NCBI GenBank assembly: GCA_002338615.1
Contig: DDIS01000108.1
Span: 1-5,727 of the forward strand
Direction: 5' to 3'
From: Proteobacteria bacterium UBA1844
GTDB taxonomy: Bacteria; Pseudomonadota; Gammaproteobacteria; Steroidobacterales; Woeseiaceae
DNA length: 5,727 bases
This document shows positions 1 through 5,727 of the stretch, in pieces. The first letter of the stretch is position 1; each line of letters opens with the position of its first letter. Below the pieces are notes generated by a model, which was not told the origin of the DNA, ran no database searches, and worked only from the letters and a program-made list of their open reading frames with translations. A program made the translations under genes and the position numbers.

Positions 1-72
1 CGTTGCCTGCGGTGGCGATACCGGCGTCGCGCTATGGCGTTTTGCAAACCAGGTTTTTATGAATTTGAACAT
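1..72 (-). CDS. Start of an unidentified protein, cut by the left edge of the window
   Basis: A reading frame on the minus strand is open from an ATG at 72-70 to position 1, giving 24 codons. The N-terminus begins MFKFIKTWFAKRHS and continues into a Pro/Ala/Thr-rich stretch. The short basic-aromatic helix followed by a flexible linker is a common N-terminus in proteobacterial proteins, but it does not identify a family. The frame stays open upstream to another ATG at 174-172. The peptide between the two is Cys-rich and unconvincing, so the internal start is preferred. No good Shine-Dalgarno sequence precedes it. The gene lies on the same strand as its neighbours and about 150 bases downstream of a perfect CRP-type palindrome, which supports a real transcription unit here. 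No function can be assigned. Confidence 0.4.
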   Translation of the reverse strand, partial: MFKFIKTWFAKRHSATPVSPPQAT

Positions 73-221
73 TTGCTCGCGGAATCCGTAGTTATAGGGC
101 TTGAGAGTGTAATCCAGGCCATTTGCGCAACATCGTAGCTGCAAAACAAGGGCGCCACGGGTCAAAAGCGACATAATCGCAGACCCAGGTGCACTAGTTA
201 GCGCAGAGTTGGGCTACACGC

Positions 222-237
222 TGTGAGGGACGTCACA
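222..237 (-). promoter_or_regulatory. Perfect CRP/Vfr/Clp-type operator palindrome
   Basis: On the minus strand the sequence is TGTGACGTCCCTCACA, an exact match to the TGTGA-N6-TCACA core recognised by CRP-family regulators. One further base pair on each side (C and G) extends the symmetry to six-base arms. It sits in the 198-base gap between the 97-residue membrane protein and the left-edge gene, so its likely target is the left-edge gene. A possible -10 (GATTAT, 178-173) would place the site about 63 bases upstream of the start of transcription, near the class I CRP position. It is not followed by a T-run on the minus strand, which argues against a terminator. The motif is seen directly; the regulator is inferred. 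Confidence 0.6.
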
Positions 238-270
238 GTTTCCGGATCAGCCGGCCACTACCGAGATCAC

Positions 271-564
271 TCAGGCCTGCTGGCGCGCAGTTTGACGCCA
301 GCCAAAAACAATCAATCGCAGTATGCCAATGCCAATCAATGGCGACAGGGCAAGGAACCAGGCGGCCGCTTCAGGAGCGCCCAGTCGGCCCCAGTAGCCT
401 CCCAGGAAGTCACCCATGCCATCGCCATCGTAAGCGCCGAAAATGATGGTCCCGACCAGGAAGACGAGTACCGGCATTAACAGCACGCCAAACAGCAACA
501 AGCCCGATGCAATCAGGGCCTCGCGCCGCAAACCACGCAGTGGAGGATCGTTGTCATTCGCCAT
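271..564 (-). CDS. Small two-helix inner-membrane protein, unknown function (97 aa)
   Basis: The protein begins MANDNDPPLRGLRRE, an acidic then basic N-terminus. It then has two hydrophobic segments at about residues 17-43 and 66-88, joined by a Gly/Asp-rich loop (AYDGDGMGDF, 44-53, then a GGYWGR patch), and ends in a short basic tail. This predicts an inner-membrane protein with two spanning helices. The frame is open further upstream to an ATG at 834, but that extension is Cys/Arg-rich and overlaps the next gene. The ATG at 564 is preceded by GAAG about eight bases away and gives a normal membrane protein. It lies 67 bases downstream of a second small membrane protein and is probably co-transcribed with it. 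No enzymatic motif or named family was recognised. Confidence 0.7.
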   Translation of the reverse strand: MANDNDPPLRGLRREALIASGLLLFGVLLMPVLVFLVGTIIFGAYDGDGMGDFLGGYWGRLGAPEAAAWFLALSPLIGIGILRLIVFGWRQTARQQA

Positions 565-631
565 TGGAAGGACTTCGTATTGGAAGAAGATGCAATCCTT
601 GCGCAGCGCGCCGACAAGGTCAACAGCCGCG

Positions 632-937
632 TCAGCGTTCAGGCCGGGTTGGTTCCTCGTCCGCCTGGTCGAGACGCCTGCGCCGGCGGAACACAACAAC
701 GGCAAGGTGGATGCAGGCCGCCGAAAACAGCAGGTAGTGCGGCAGTATCCAGAACCAGTCGCTGATGTACATCGTTGCGAGAAAAGCGAGCACACCCGAC
801 GCGAGATAGAAATAGGGCAACGCGTCGTAAACAATTTTGGGCAACCAGATCTTGCGACTGACTGACCGACTCGTTGAACGTGTGACGGCCTGGGTTGGCG
901 TCAGATCGACCGACTTCCCTGCGGTGCTGCTGAGCAT
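632..937 (-). CDS. Small two-helix membrane protein with a polyarginine stop-transfer patch (101 aa)
   Basis: After a polar Ser/Thr-rich N-terminus of about 30 residues come two membrane segments, about residues 37-57 and 62-84. They are rich in aromatic residues (DALPYFYL, then SDWFWILPHYLLF). Five consecutive arginines (84-88) and a charged tail follow. By the positive-inside rule the tail is cytoplasmic, which with two helices puts the N-terminus in the cytoplasm as well. The start at 937 is chosen because AGGA lies about ten bases upstream; an in-frame ATG at 955 would add six residues. The aromatic helices look conserved, but I cannot attach a named family. A CRP-type operator and a matching -10 element lie just upstream, and another small membrane protein follows, suggesting a two-gene operon. 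Confidence 0.75.
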   Translation of the reverse strand: MLSSTAGKSVDLTPTQAVTRSTSRSVSRKIWLPKIVYDALPYFYLASGVLAFLATMYISDWFWILPHYLLFSAACIHLAVVVFRRRRRLDQADEEPTRPER

Positions 938-972
938 TGTTGCTGTGTCCTGCATCCTGCACTTAGGCAGCA

Positions 973-978
973 ACATTA
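973..978 (-). promoter_or_regulatory. Candidate -10 element of a CRP-dependent promoter
   Basis: On the minus strand 978-973 reads TAATGT, a weak match (3 of 6) to TATAAT. It is notable for its position: a transcription start near 966 would put the centre of the CRP-type palindrome at 1000-1015 exactly 41.5 bases upstream, the class II spacing. The leader before the ATG at 937 would be about 29 bases and would include the AGGA ribosome-binding site. No recognisable -35 is present, as is usual for activator-dependent promoters. This is inference from geometry. Confidence 0.35.
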
Positions 979-999
979 CGCCAAACGGCAGCGAGCGTC

Positions 1000-1015
1000 C
1001 GTGATTGCGCTCACA
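1000..1015 (-). promoter_or_regulatory. CRP/Vfr/Clp-type operator, near-perfect
   Basis: On the minus strand the sequence is TGTGAGCGCAATCACG, which matches 9 of the 10 conserved bases of TGTGA-N6-TCACA. It lies between the FHA gene and the 101-residue membrane-protein gene, about 60 bases upstream of the latter's start. The only genes it could sensibly control are the two small membrane proteins. The match and location are seen directly; binding by a CRP-family protein is inferred. Confidence 0.55.
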
Positions 1016-1051
1016 AATCCCCGGTCGCCTGCTTGCGATCAAATTTCAGAA

Positions 1052-2545
1052 TTATGCGGGATCGCGTTTTGGCAATTCTTCATAGCGAAATTCAACGGTG
1101 CCTATTGCGACTTTGTCGCCGCTTTTCAGGAAGTGCTCCGTAACGCGTTTGGAGTTGACATAAACTCCGTTCTTGCTGCCCCAGTCAATGATCCGTGTGC
1201 TATCGCCCTCGGTCACCACGACCGCATGACGCCGGCTGATGAACTGTGCCTTCAGGAATATATCATTTTGCTGGGTACGACCGATCGTGAGGCGATTCTT
1301 GAACAGTGGAAATCTTAGCTCCTGCTGGTCAATATGGCCGATCAGCAGGCGCGTTACACGATCCGGCATCGGATGAGGACGTCCCGACGCAGTCGTGGTA
1401 CCAACTTCCTCACCGAATTCTGCATCAATCGGCAATTGCTGCCGAGATGCTTTCGGCTTTTGTCGCGCCACTTCCTCAAGCAAAGCGTTAATCGCATTGT
1501 TCTTGGCTTCAAGCTTGCTTTCGTAGTCGGCGATGCTGCTTTCAAGTTCGTGAATCTGCCCCTCCAGTTTATCGATCTGGGTCTGGCCACGCGCTTCGAC
1601 GTCGGTCAACATGCGTTCGAGTTCGAGTTTGTAACCGCGGTTCTCAGCCAGTTCGGATGTGAGTTGTTCATTCAGCTGACTGTTCTCGGTGAGCGTTTCC
1701 TGCGACTCGCCAAGCTCGAAGCGCAGTGCGCGCAGCTCTTGCTCATGCGCCTGGTGGGCCGCAAAAAGGTCTCGCTCAGCCCGGTCGAGTTGGTCTCGTG
1801 CCGAGACGAGCTGTGCTTCCAGGGCCGCAATGTTTGACTCGGCATTGCTCAATTCAACCCGCAGCGCAGCGCGTTCACTGACCGCCGATTGCGACTCGGC
1901 CCGGAGATCCGCCAGCTGCCGGCGCAGCTCATCGGCATAGTGTTCTGTCTGCCGCTGCTGGTTCTGCAGTCCCGAAAAAGCGGCGTTCAATCCGGCAATT
2001 GCACCTTCGTACTCCACCAGCTTTTGCCGTGCCTCGCTGATTTCGTCGCCTGATTCCAGCTCTGCCTTGGCAATCTTCAATTCGTCGACGAGTCGAGCCA
2101 GGTTCTGCAGTTTGAGGTCGCGGTCGCGAATTCGAGTCTGTAAGCCATCGAGTACCTGGTCACGTTGCCGTAACGTGTCAATGGCCTGTGCGAGGGAGGC
2201 TTCCCGGCTGCGCAGTTCGGCACCGAGTTTCTCATTCAGCTGTTGCCGCGTATCGACTTCGGCTCGTAGTCCAAGTGACCTGGCGTGCAATTGCTCGTAT
2301 TCATATTGCAGCCGGTCGATGGTCGCTGCCTGCTCTTTAAGCTCGGCTTGCAAGTCGGCCAACGAATTGTGTTCAGGAATGGTGTTGTCAGACTCGGAGA
2401 AGTCGAAAGTATTTTCTTCGGACTCGAGTACACGAACTTTGCGCAGACCGTCTTCGAACTGCCTGACAGTCAGTGCTTCAAGCTCGGAGGTAGCATCGTC
2501 GTTACCGGAGACTAACTCATTGATCTTTTTGTTCTCATTAGCCAT
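1052..2545 (-). CDS. Long coiled-coil protein with C-terminal FHA domain (497 aa)
   Basis: FHA domains bind phosphothreonine peptides and recruit partners. The C-terminal domain here (about residues 397-490) has the expected marks: IGR (421-423), SRRH (437-440) and SKNGVYVN (457-464), so the phosphopeptide-binding residues are intact. Residues about 60-363 form a nearly uninterrupted Glu/Gln/Arg/Leu/Ala-rich coiled coil, and a Pro/Gly linker (about 364-396) joins it to the FHA domain. The first 60 residues are acidic and probably disordered. There is no signal peptide or membrane segment, so the protein should be cytoplasmic, an elongated, probably oligomeric scaffold. The ATG at 2545 is the only sensible start, although no Shine-Dalgarno sequence is obvious. 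The gene follows the AAA ATPase by 118 bases. No Ser/Thr kinase or phosphatase is encoded in the window, so its phosphorylated partner is unknown. Confidence 0.92.
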   Translation of the reverse strand: MANENKKINELVSGNDDATSELEALTVRQFEDGLRKVRVLESEENTFDFSESDNTIPEHNSLADLQAELKEQAATIDRLQYEYEQLHARSLGLRAEVDTRQQLNEKLGAELRSREASLAQAIDTLRQRDQVLDGLQTRIRDRDLKLQNLARLVDELKIAKAELESGDEISEARQKLVEYEGAIAGLNAAFSGLQNQQRQTEHYADELRRQLADLRAESQSAVSERAALRVELSNAESNIAALEAQLVSARDQLDRAERDLFAAHQAHEQELRALRFELGESQETLTENSQLNEQLTSELAENRGYKLELERMLTDVEARGQTQIDKLEGQIHELESSIADYESKLEAKNNAINALLEEVARQKPKASRQQLPIDAEFGEEVGTTTASGRPHPMPDRVTRLLIGHIDQQELRFPLFKNRLTIGRTQQNDIFLKAQFISRRHAVVVTEGDSTRIIDWGSKNGVYVNSKRVTEHFLKSGDKVAIGTVEFRYEELPKRDPA

Positions 2546-2587
2546 GCGCGCAATGTTATCACGAGTGAGGCACTTGCCAGCAAGCAG

Positions 2588-2616
2588 GTTATTGGCAACG
2601 GATTAAGTAAAATCAA
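2588..2616 (-). promoter_or_regulatory. Candidate sigma-70 promoter for the FHA gene
   Basis: On the minus strand TTGATT (2616-2611) and AATAAC (2593-2588) are separated by 17 bases, each matching the sigma-70 consensus at four of six positions. Transcription would start near 2582, giving a leader of about 37 bases. An overlapping alternative, TTGCTG-N17-GATAAC closer to the gene, would leave almost no leader. The 118-base gap suits a promoter of its own, but read-through from the ATPase gene is also possible. Confidence 0.3.
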
Positions 2617-2623
2617 TGGTTTA

Positions 2624-2638
2624 GCTTGCACGGCAAGC
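2624..2638 (-). repeat. Perfect inverted repeat downstream of the AAA ATPase gene
   Basis: The minus strand reads GCTTGC-CGT-GCAAGC, a six-base stem with a three-base loop, 26 bases after the ATPase stop codon. No run of T follows (the next bases are TAAACC), so it is a poor intrinsic terminator. It may attenuate transcription or protect a messenger end. A related arm pair, CTTGC/GCAAG, recurs at 2573-2584. Confidence 0.45.
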
Positions 2639-2663
2639 AGCCGGCACAGCGCCCGGCGCGGTG

Positions 2664-4154
2664 CTAGTCGCAGGACACGGTGCGGCCACTCGCCCAGTGC
2701 CGCAAGGCATCGATTCGTTCTGCCATGACAATCGACAGCGGTCGCGTTCGAATGATTTCCTCGCAGATATGCTCGCTTGTCAGGGCCTGCTTTTTGGCAT
2801 GTGCGGCATACAATGCAGACACGACCGCTTGCTCTATCTCGGCACCCGAAAAACCGTCACTTGCCGCAGCGAGCCGCGCGAGGTCGAAGGTGTGCGAATC
2901 CAGTCCCCGCGCGGCCAGGTGAATATCGAAGATCGTTGCCCGAATATCCGCATTCGGCAGATCGACGAAAAAGATTTCATCGAATCGGCCTTTACGCACC
3001 AGCTCGGGTGGCAAAGCGGCGATATCGTTCGCTGTTGCGACGACAAAAACCGGGGGGTGTTTTTCCGCCATCCATGTAAGCAAAGTGCCAAGAACGCGCT
3101 GTGTGGTACCTGTTTCTCCACCGCGGCCCGCCAGGCCCTTCTCGATTTCGTCGATCCAAAGTACGCAGGGCGACATCACCTCGGCAGTCTTCAGCGAGTC
3201 GCGTAGCTTGCGTTCCGTTTCGCCATGGTACTTGTCGTATAGCGACGCCATATCGAGCCTGAGCAAGGGGACGCCGAAGATGCCTGCAGTTGCTTTCGCG
3301 GCCAGGCTTTTTCCGCAACCCTGAATACCAAGCAGCAGTATGCCTTTTGGCGGGTCCAGGTGGGCAGCGCCTGCGTCACGCTGAAAAGCTGACTTTCGTT
3401 GCGCAATCCAGTCCTTGAGTCGTTGCAGGCCACCCACCGAGCTGAATTTCGTGGTGTCGTACTCAAAATGCAGCGCGCCACCCTTGTTCAGCAGTTCGTA
3501 TTTGGCCCGCATGACTTCAGGCAGGTCACTGCGAGTTATCGCGCCGTCGATATACACCGCATTGCGTGCCAGCCGTTCCGTATCCTTGAAGGGCAGGCCG
3601 GCAAGATTTTGTACCAGCATCGCGTAGGCTTTTCCATCTGCTTTCACTCGTGAACCGTGATGTTGTTCCGACCATTCATCCGCGATGCGCTGAATGATTT
3701 TCTTGCGCTCGGTCTCATCGGGCAGGGCCAGCTCCACGTGCGCCGAATAGGCCTCCAGTTCAGCAGGAAGCCTGATCGTGTGGCTGAGCAGCACAACCTG
3801 CCGTTGCAGCCCGTCCTGGCGGATGCAAATGTCCTTCAGAAGCCGCACATGCAAGGGATCCTCGAGAAAAGGATGGAAATCCAGCAGCACGAAAATACCG
3901 GACTTTTTCACCGCGCGGATGTGCTTCAGAACGTCCGTCGGCTCCGCGTTTATTTTCTGTGGCTCGAGCGCTATGTCCTGGCGCTGCAAACCGTCAGTCA
4001 GGGTCCAGCGAAACAAAGGCAGGTGGTCGTTGTGCACCGAACCCATAGCGATGGATTGCAGCATGCCGAGGATGCGCGCCTCGTCCTGGGATTCGATCAC
4101 AACGATAGGTGTGCCCGATCGTATTATCAGTTCGAGGTCGTGTCGCTGATCCAT
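2664..4154 (-). CDS. Ycf46-type AAA ATPase with degenerate N-terminal domain (496 aa)
   Basis: The C-terminal half is a classic AAA module: VGGL entry motif (240-243), Walker A GIQGCGKS (276-283), a pore-loop-like KYHGETERK (308-316), Walker B VLWIDE (331-336), sensor 1 VATAND (372-377), arginine fingers in RKGRFDE (R387, R390) and a GFSGAEI sensor-2 region (434-440). The wording [16 protein letters not shown] and [10 protein letters not shown] is characteristic of the cyanobacterial/plastid Ycf46 family, a family with little defined biochemistry. The first 200 residues resemble a RecA-like fold without a Walker A but with a Walker-B-like [12 protein letters not shown] (89-100). The start at 4154 is preferred over 4256: the family-like N-terminus begins there, and it avoids a 77-base overlap with the peptidase gene, leaving a 25-base gap that contains GAAAG. 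It is probably co-transcribed with the peptidase. The protein should be cytoplasmic and probably hexameric. Confidence 0.93.
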   Translation of the reverse strand: MDQRHDLELIIRSGTPIVVIESQDEARILGMLQSIAMGSVHNDHLPLFRWTLTDGLQRQDIALEPQKINAEPTDVLKHIRAVKKSGIFVLLDFHPFLEDPLHVRLLKDICIRQDGLQRQVVLLSHTIRLPAELEAYSAHVELALPDETERKKIIQRIADEWSEQHHGSRVKADGKAYAMLVQNLAGLPFKDTERLARNAVYIDGAITRSDLPEVMRAKYELLNKGGALHFEYDTTKFSSVGGLQRLKDWIAQRKSAFQRDAGAAHLDPPKGILLLGIQGCGKSLAAKATAGIFGVPLLRLDMASLYDKYHGETERKLRDSLKTAEVMSPCVLWIDEIEKGLAGRGGETGTTQRVLGTLLTWMAEKHPPVFVVATANDIAALPPELVRKGRFDEIFFVDLPNADIRATIFDIHLAARGLDSHTFDLARLAAASDGFSGAEIEQAVVSALYAAHAKKQALTSEHICEEIIRTRPLSIVMAERIDALRHWASGRTVSCD

Positions 4155-4179
4155 TCGAAGACTTTCGCTTGCGATACTG

Positions 4180-5457
4180 CTATGTGCCGATTGACGCACG
4201 AAGTTTAGCGCAGCCGGGCAATTCCTTGCTGTGCAGTGCGTCAGGCTTTCCACCAATCAGCTCGCCGGCAAGCTTGCTGAGCAGATCCAGGTTGAGTGGC
4301 TTGCCGCTCTCGAGCACGCCGCCCAGCACATCGTCGAGTGAATATTTACCGCGGGATGCCCTGGCGATTTCCTGATCGAGTTCGTAAAACACGACAACGG
4401 CTTTGGCGGTCCGCGGTCCGGTCGAGGCGTCCGCGCAGAGCTCGTCCGCAGACTTCGACCAGTCACGTTGTTGCTGGATGGCGGTATGAAATCTCGGCAT
4501 CGTGATGCTGCCGCCACGTGCGAGCAAGACCAGCGAGTAATATTCCGCAAAGCCTTCGACTATCCAGTCGTAGCCCGGTTCCGCCGTCGTACGCATGGCG
4601 ACGTGCATTACTTCGTGCAGCAAGGTACTGGTGCCGTTCTCACTGATCAGCGGTCGGTCCGCATGTATGTAAAGTGATTGTGGTGCCGAGAGTCCGCCAC
4701 GCCACATGGGCTTGCCGGCGCTGACAATCGTCAGCCGTTCTGGTGGCGCAGGCAATATGCGTGCAAGCTCAGGCAGGGTCCAGTTCAGCAACGCGAGCAT
4801 GTCCATGCGGCGTACGTCTTCGCCCATCGGCCCGGCGACTGCAACCCGGGTACCGGCAATGTGTTCGCGGCGGACACCCAGTTCGCCCATTACGATCCAG
4901 CCGGACGGCTGGATGAAGCGGCGGTTCTTGCCGCTAACGCTGATACGTCCGTCCCGCTCCCTGTATTCCGTGACGACCGACCAGCCCTTCGGCAGTTTGA
5001 ACTCGAGTTCGGTCTTGCCATAGGCACCCTTCAGGCTGCGTGTCGCGGCACGTGGCACCACGTCCTCAGCCCGAAACAGGCCCCAGTCCTGGCCCAACCA
5101 CGCATCGTATTTGCTGTCACCGCGTCGGTTTTTCACAGCGATTGTCCAGGCTAGTTCACCGCCGTTGGCAGGGGGGTTCCAGACAATTTGTTTGCCGTCC
5201 TTGCTTACCTGGCCATCTCCCGTGAGGTCCGAAATTCCGGACTGATCGAAGCGCATTTCACGCAATAATGCCCGCTCCTGGCCCAGCAACAGGCGCACGC
5301 GTACGTGGTGCGTGTCGGGCACGGGTGTCAGTGTGTAATCCAGCGTGTAGCCGAGTTTCGGTTCCGCATCGGCAGCTGCCGCAGTACCAGGGGGCACAGT
5401 GAGCAGGGCGGCGCAAAAGAGAGCAGGGAACAAAGCACGCCGCAAATCAAGCCGCAT
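4180..5457 (-). CDS. Exported M61/M1-like zinc metallopeptidase (425 aa)
   Basis: The N-terminus MRLDLRRALFPALFCAALL is a signal peptide, with probable cleavage at ADA/EP around residue 31, so the protein should reach the periplasm. Residues about 35-200 form a beta-rich domain resembling the N-terminal part of M61 peptidases (YTLTPVPDTHHVRVRLLL). The catalytic region carries HEVMH (281-285) and WIVEGFAEYY (298-307). The two histidines and the Glu of VEG (301) are the expected zinc ligands, with E282 as catalytic base, as in gluzincins. No PDZ domain follows, unlike many M61 enzymes. Two Cys (341 and 416) could form a disulfide. Alternative in-frame starts at 5505 and 5526 would add 16 or 23 residues ahead of the signal peptide and crowd the divergent promoter region; no start has a clear Shine-Dalgarno sequence. 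The substrate is unknown. It is the first gene of a likely operon with the AAA ATPase. Confidence 0.85.
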   Translation of the reverse strand: MRLDLRRALFPALFCAALLTVPPGTAAAADAEPKLGYTLDYTLTPVPDTHHVRVRLLLGQERALLREMRFDQSGISDLTGDGQVSKDGKQIVWNPPANGGELAWTIAVKNRRGDSKYDAWLGQDWGLFRAEDVVPRAATRSLKGAYGKTELEFKLPKGWSVVTEYRERDGRISVSGKNRRFIQPSGWIVMGELGVRREHIAGTRVAVAGPMGEDVRRMDMLALLNWTLPELARILPAPPERLTIVSAGKPMWRGGLSAPQSLYIHADRPLISENGTSTLLHEVMHVAMRTTAEPGYDWIVEGFAEYYSLVLLARGGSITMPRFHTAIQQQRDWSKSADELCADASTGPRTAKAVVVFYELDQEIARASRGKYSLDDVLGGVLESGKPLNLDLLSKLAGELIGGKPDALHSKELPGCAKLRASIGT

Positions 5458-5558
5458 GCGGGTTCGTGCCAATTCGAAATATCGCCTGTAGGGGTATGAA
5501 TTCATTCGTGGTTCACATAAAAGCATTATGCTAGAGTTCTCATTATTCGGGGAACCTT
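5458..5558. promoter_or_regulatory. Divergent intergenic region with two small palindromes
   Basis: This 101-base AT-richer gap separates the peptidase start from the divergent lipoprotein start and must carry both promoters. It contains ATGAATTCAT (5496-5505), a perfect ten-base palindrome, and AGCATTATGCT (5522-5532), with five-base arms around a single T. A TTCACA (5512-5517, plus strand) resembles a -35 but has no well-spaced -10. CATAAT (5530-5525, minus strand) resembles a -10 but has no good -35. No promoter can be called firmly. Confidence 0.4.
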
Positions 5559-5727
5559 ATGATAGCCCAGCGGCGAAACGACATTGCAGCTGTATTGTGG
5601 GCAGCGATCCTTGCGTTATTCATGACGGCATGCGCATCGGCACCACCTGCAGCATCAGGCGGTGCAGCGGCGGCCGGTAAGAACCATAGCCCGACGACAG
5701 CGGCTGTCGGTGATCGCGCCGCCGCTG
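5559..5727 (+). CDS. Start of a lipoprotein gene, cut by the right edge of the window
   Basis: An ATG at 5559, preceded by a strong GGGGAA ribosome-binding site, opens a frame that runs to the end of the window (56 full codons). The product begins MIAQRRNDIAAVLWAAILAL and continues to a lipobox-like FMTAC with the cysteine at residue 25. This is a signal-peptidase-II signal with a basic n-region and a hydrophobic core. The residue after the Cys is Ala, not Asp, so sorting to the outer membrane is expected. The mature part seen so far is a low-complexity Ala/Gly/Pro/Ser/Thr linker, typical of lipoproteins whose folded domain lies further on. The Met at the -3 position of the lipobox is less usual than Leu. 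The family cannot be determined from this fragment. Confidence 0.75.
   Translation, partial: MIAQRRNDIAAVLWAAILALFMTACASAPPAASGGAAAAGKNHSPTTAAVGDRAAA

Noticed and set aside
1..138. Plus-strand frame open from the left edge to a TAG at 136-138
   Set aside because: Its translation is Arg-rich at first with no recognisable C-terminal domain. The minus-strand start at 72 fits the direction of the neighbouring genes better, although neither can be proved from this fragment.
221..238. Intrinsic terminator formed by the palindrome after the 97-residue protein gene
   Set aside because: The stem is only six base pairs and no T-run follows on the transcribed strand. The TGTGA-N6-TCACA core fits a CRP-type operator better.
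565..834. N-terminal extension of the 97-residue membrane protein to an ATG at 834
   Set aside because: The added 90 residues are Cys/Arg-rich with no domain character and overlap the coding region of the neighbouring membrane protein. The ATG at 564 starts a typical membrane protein.
880..895. A further TGTGA half-site on the plus strand
   Set aside because: The second half does not match TCACA, and the site lies inside the coding region of the 101-residue protein.
1334..1837. Open frame of 167 codons on the plus strand
   Set aside because: It lies wholly opposite the FHA gene, has no ribosome-binding site or recognisable domain, and is explained by codon bias of the opposite strand.
2067..2606. 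Open frame of 179 codons on the plus strand
   Set aside because: It is antisense to the FHA gene. Its product is a low-complexity Ser/Arg/Cys string, the mirror of the Glu/Gln/Leu-rich coiled coil.
2661..3206. Open frame of 181 codons on the plus strand opposite the ATPase
   Set aside because: It covers the conserved AAA motifs in antisense and has no family features of its own. A similar frame at 3657-4208 is rejected for the same reason.
4678..5154. Open frame of 158 codons on the plus strand opposite the peptidase
   Set aside because: It is antisense to a gene with clear catalytic motifs and a signal peptide, and its translation shows no domain.

Overview
The window looks like ordinary chromosomal DNA from a gammaproteobacterium or a close relative. 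This is an inference from four things: the moderately high GC, the AAA/FHA/peptidase gene types, a signal-peptidase-II lipoprotein start, and two palindromes that fit the CRP/Vfr/Clp operator consensus. No rRNA, tRNA, insertion sequence, CRISPR array or phage gene is visible. The species cannot be named from the sequence alone.

Layout. Nearly everything is read on the minus strand, so gene order in the direction of transcription runs from right to left. A secreted, M61/M1-like zinc metallopeptidase (4180-5457) is followed after 25 bases by a Ycf46-type AAA ATPase (2664-4154). After a 118-base gap with a candidate promoter comes a long coiled-coil protein with a C-terminal FHA domain (1052-2545). 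After another gap, carrying a CRP-type operator and a matching -10 element, come two small two-helix membrane proteins (632-937 and 271-564). A final gap holds a second, perfect CRP-type palindrome (222-237) and leads to the start of a gene that runs off the left edge (1-72). At the right edge a lipoprotein gene starts on the plus strand (5559 onwards), divergent from the peptidase.

How the genes may work together. The peptidase and the ATPase are close enough to be co-transcribed, and the FHA protein follows in the same direction. A cytoplasmic ATPase with a substrate-threading architecture, a phosphothreonine-reading coiled-coil scaffold and an exported peptidase would make a plausible but unproven envelope or protein-quality module. 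The two small membrane proteins and the left-edge gene appear to form separate units, each preceded by a catabolite-type operator. The main points worth following up are the paired CRP-like sites, one of which has exact class II promoter geometry, and the conserved-looking but functionally undefined peptidase/AAA/FHA neighbourhood.
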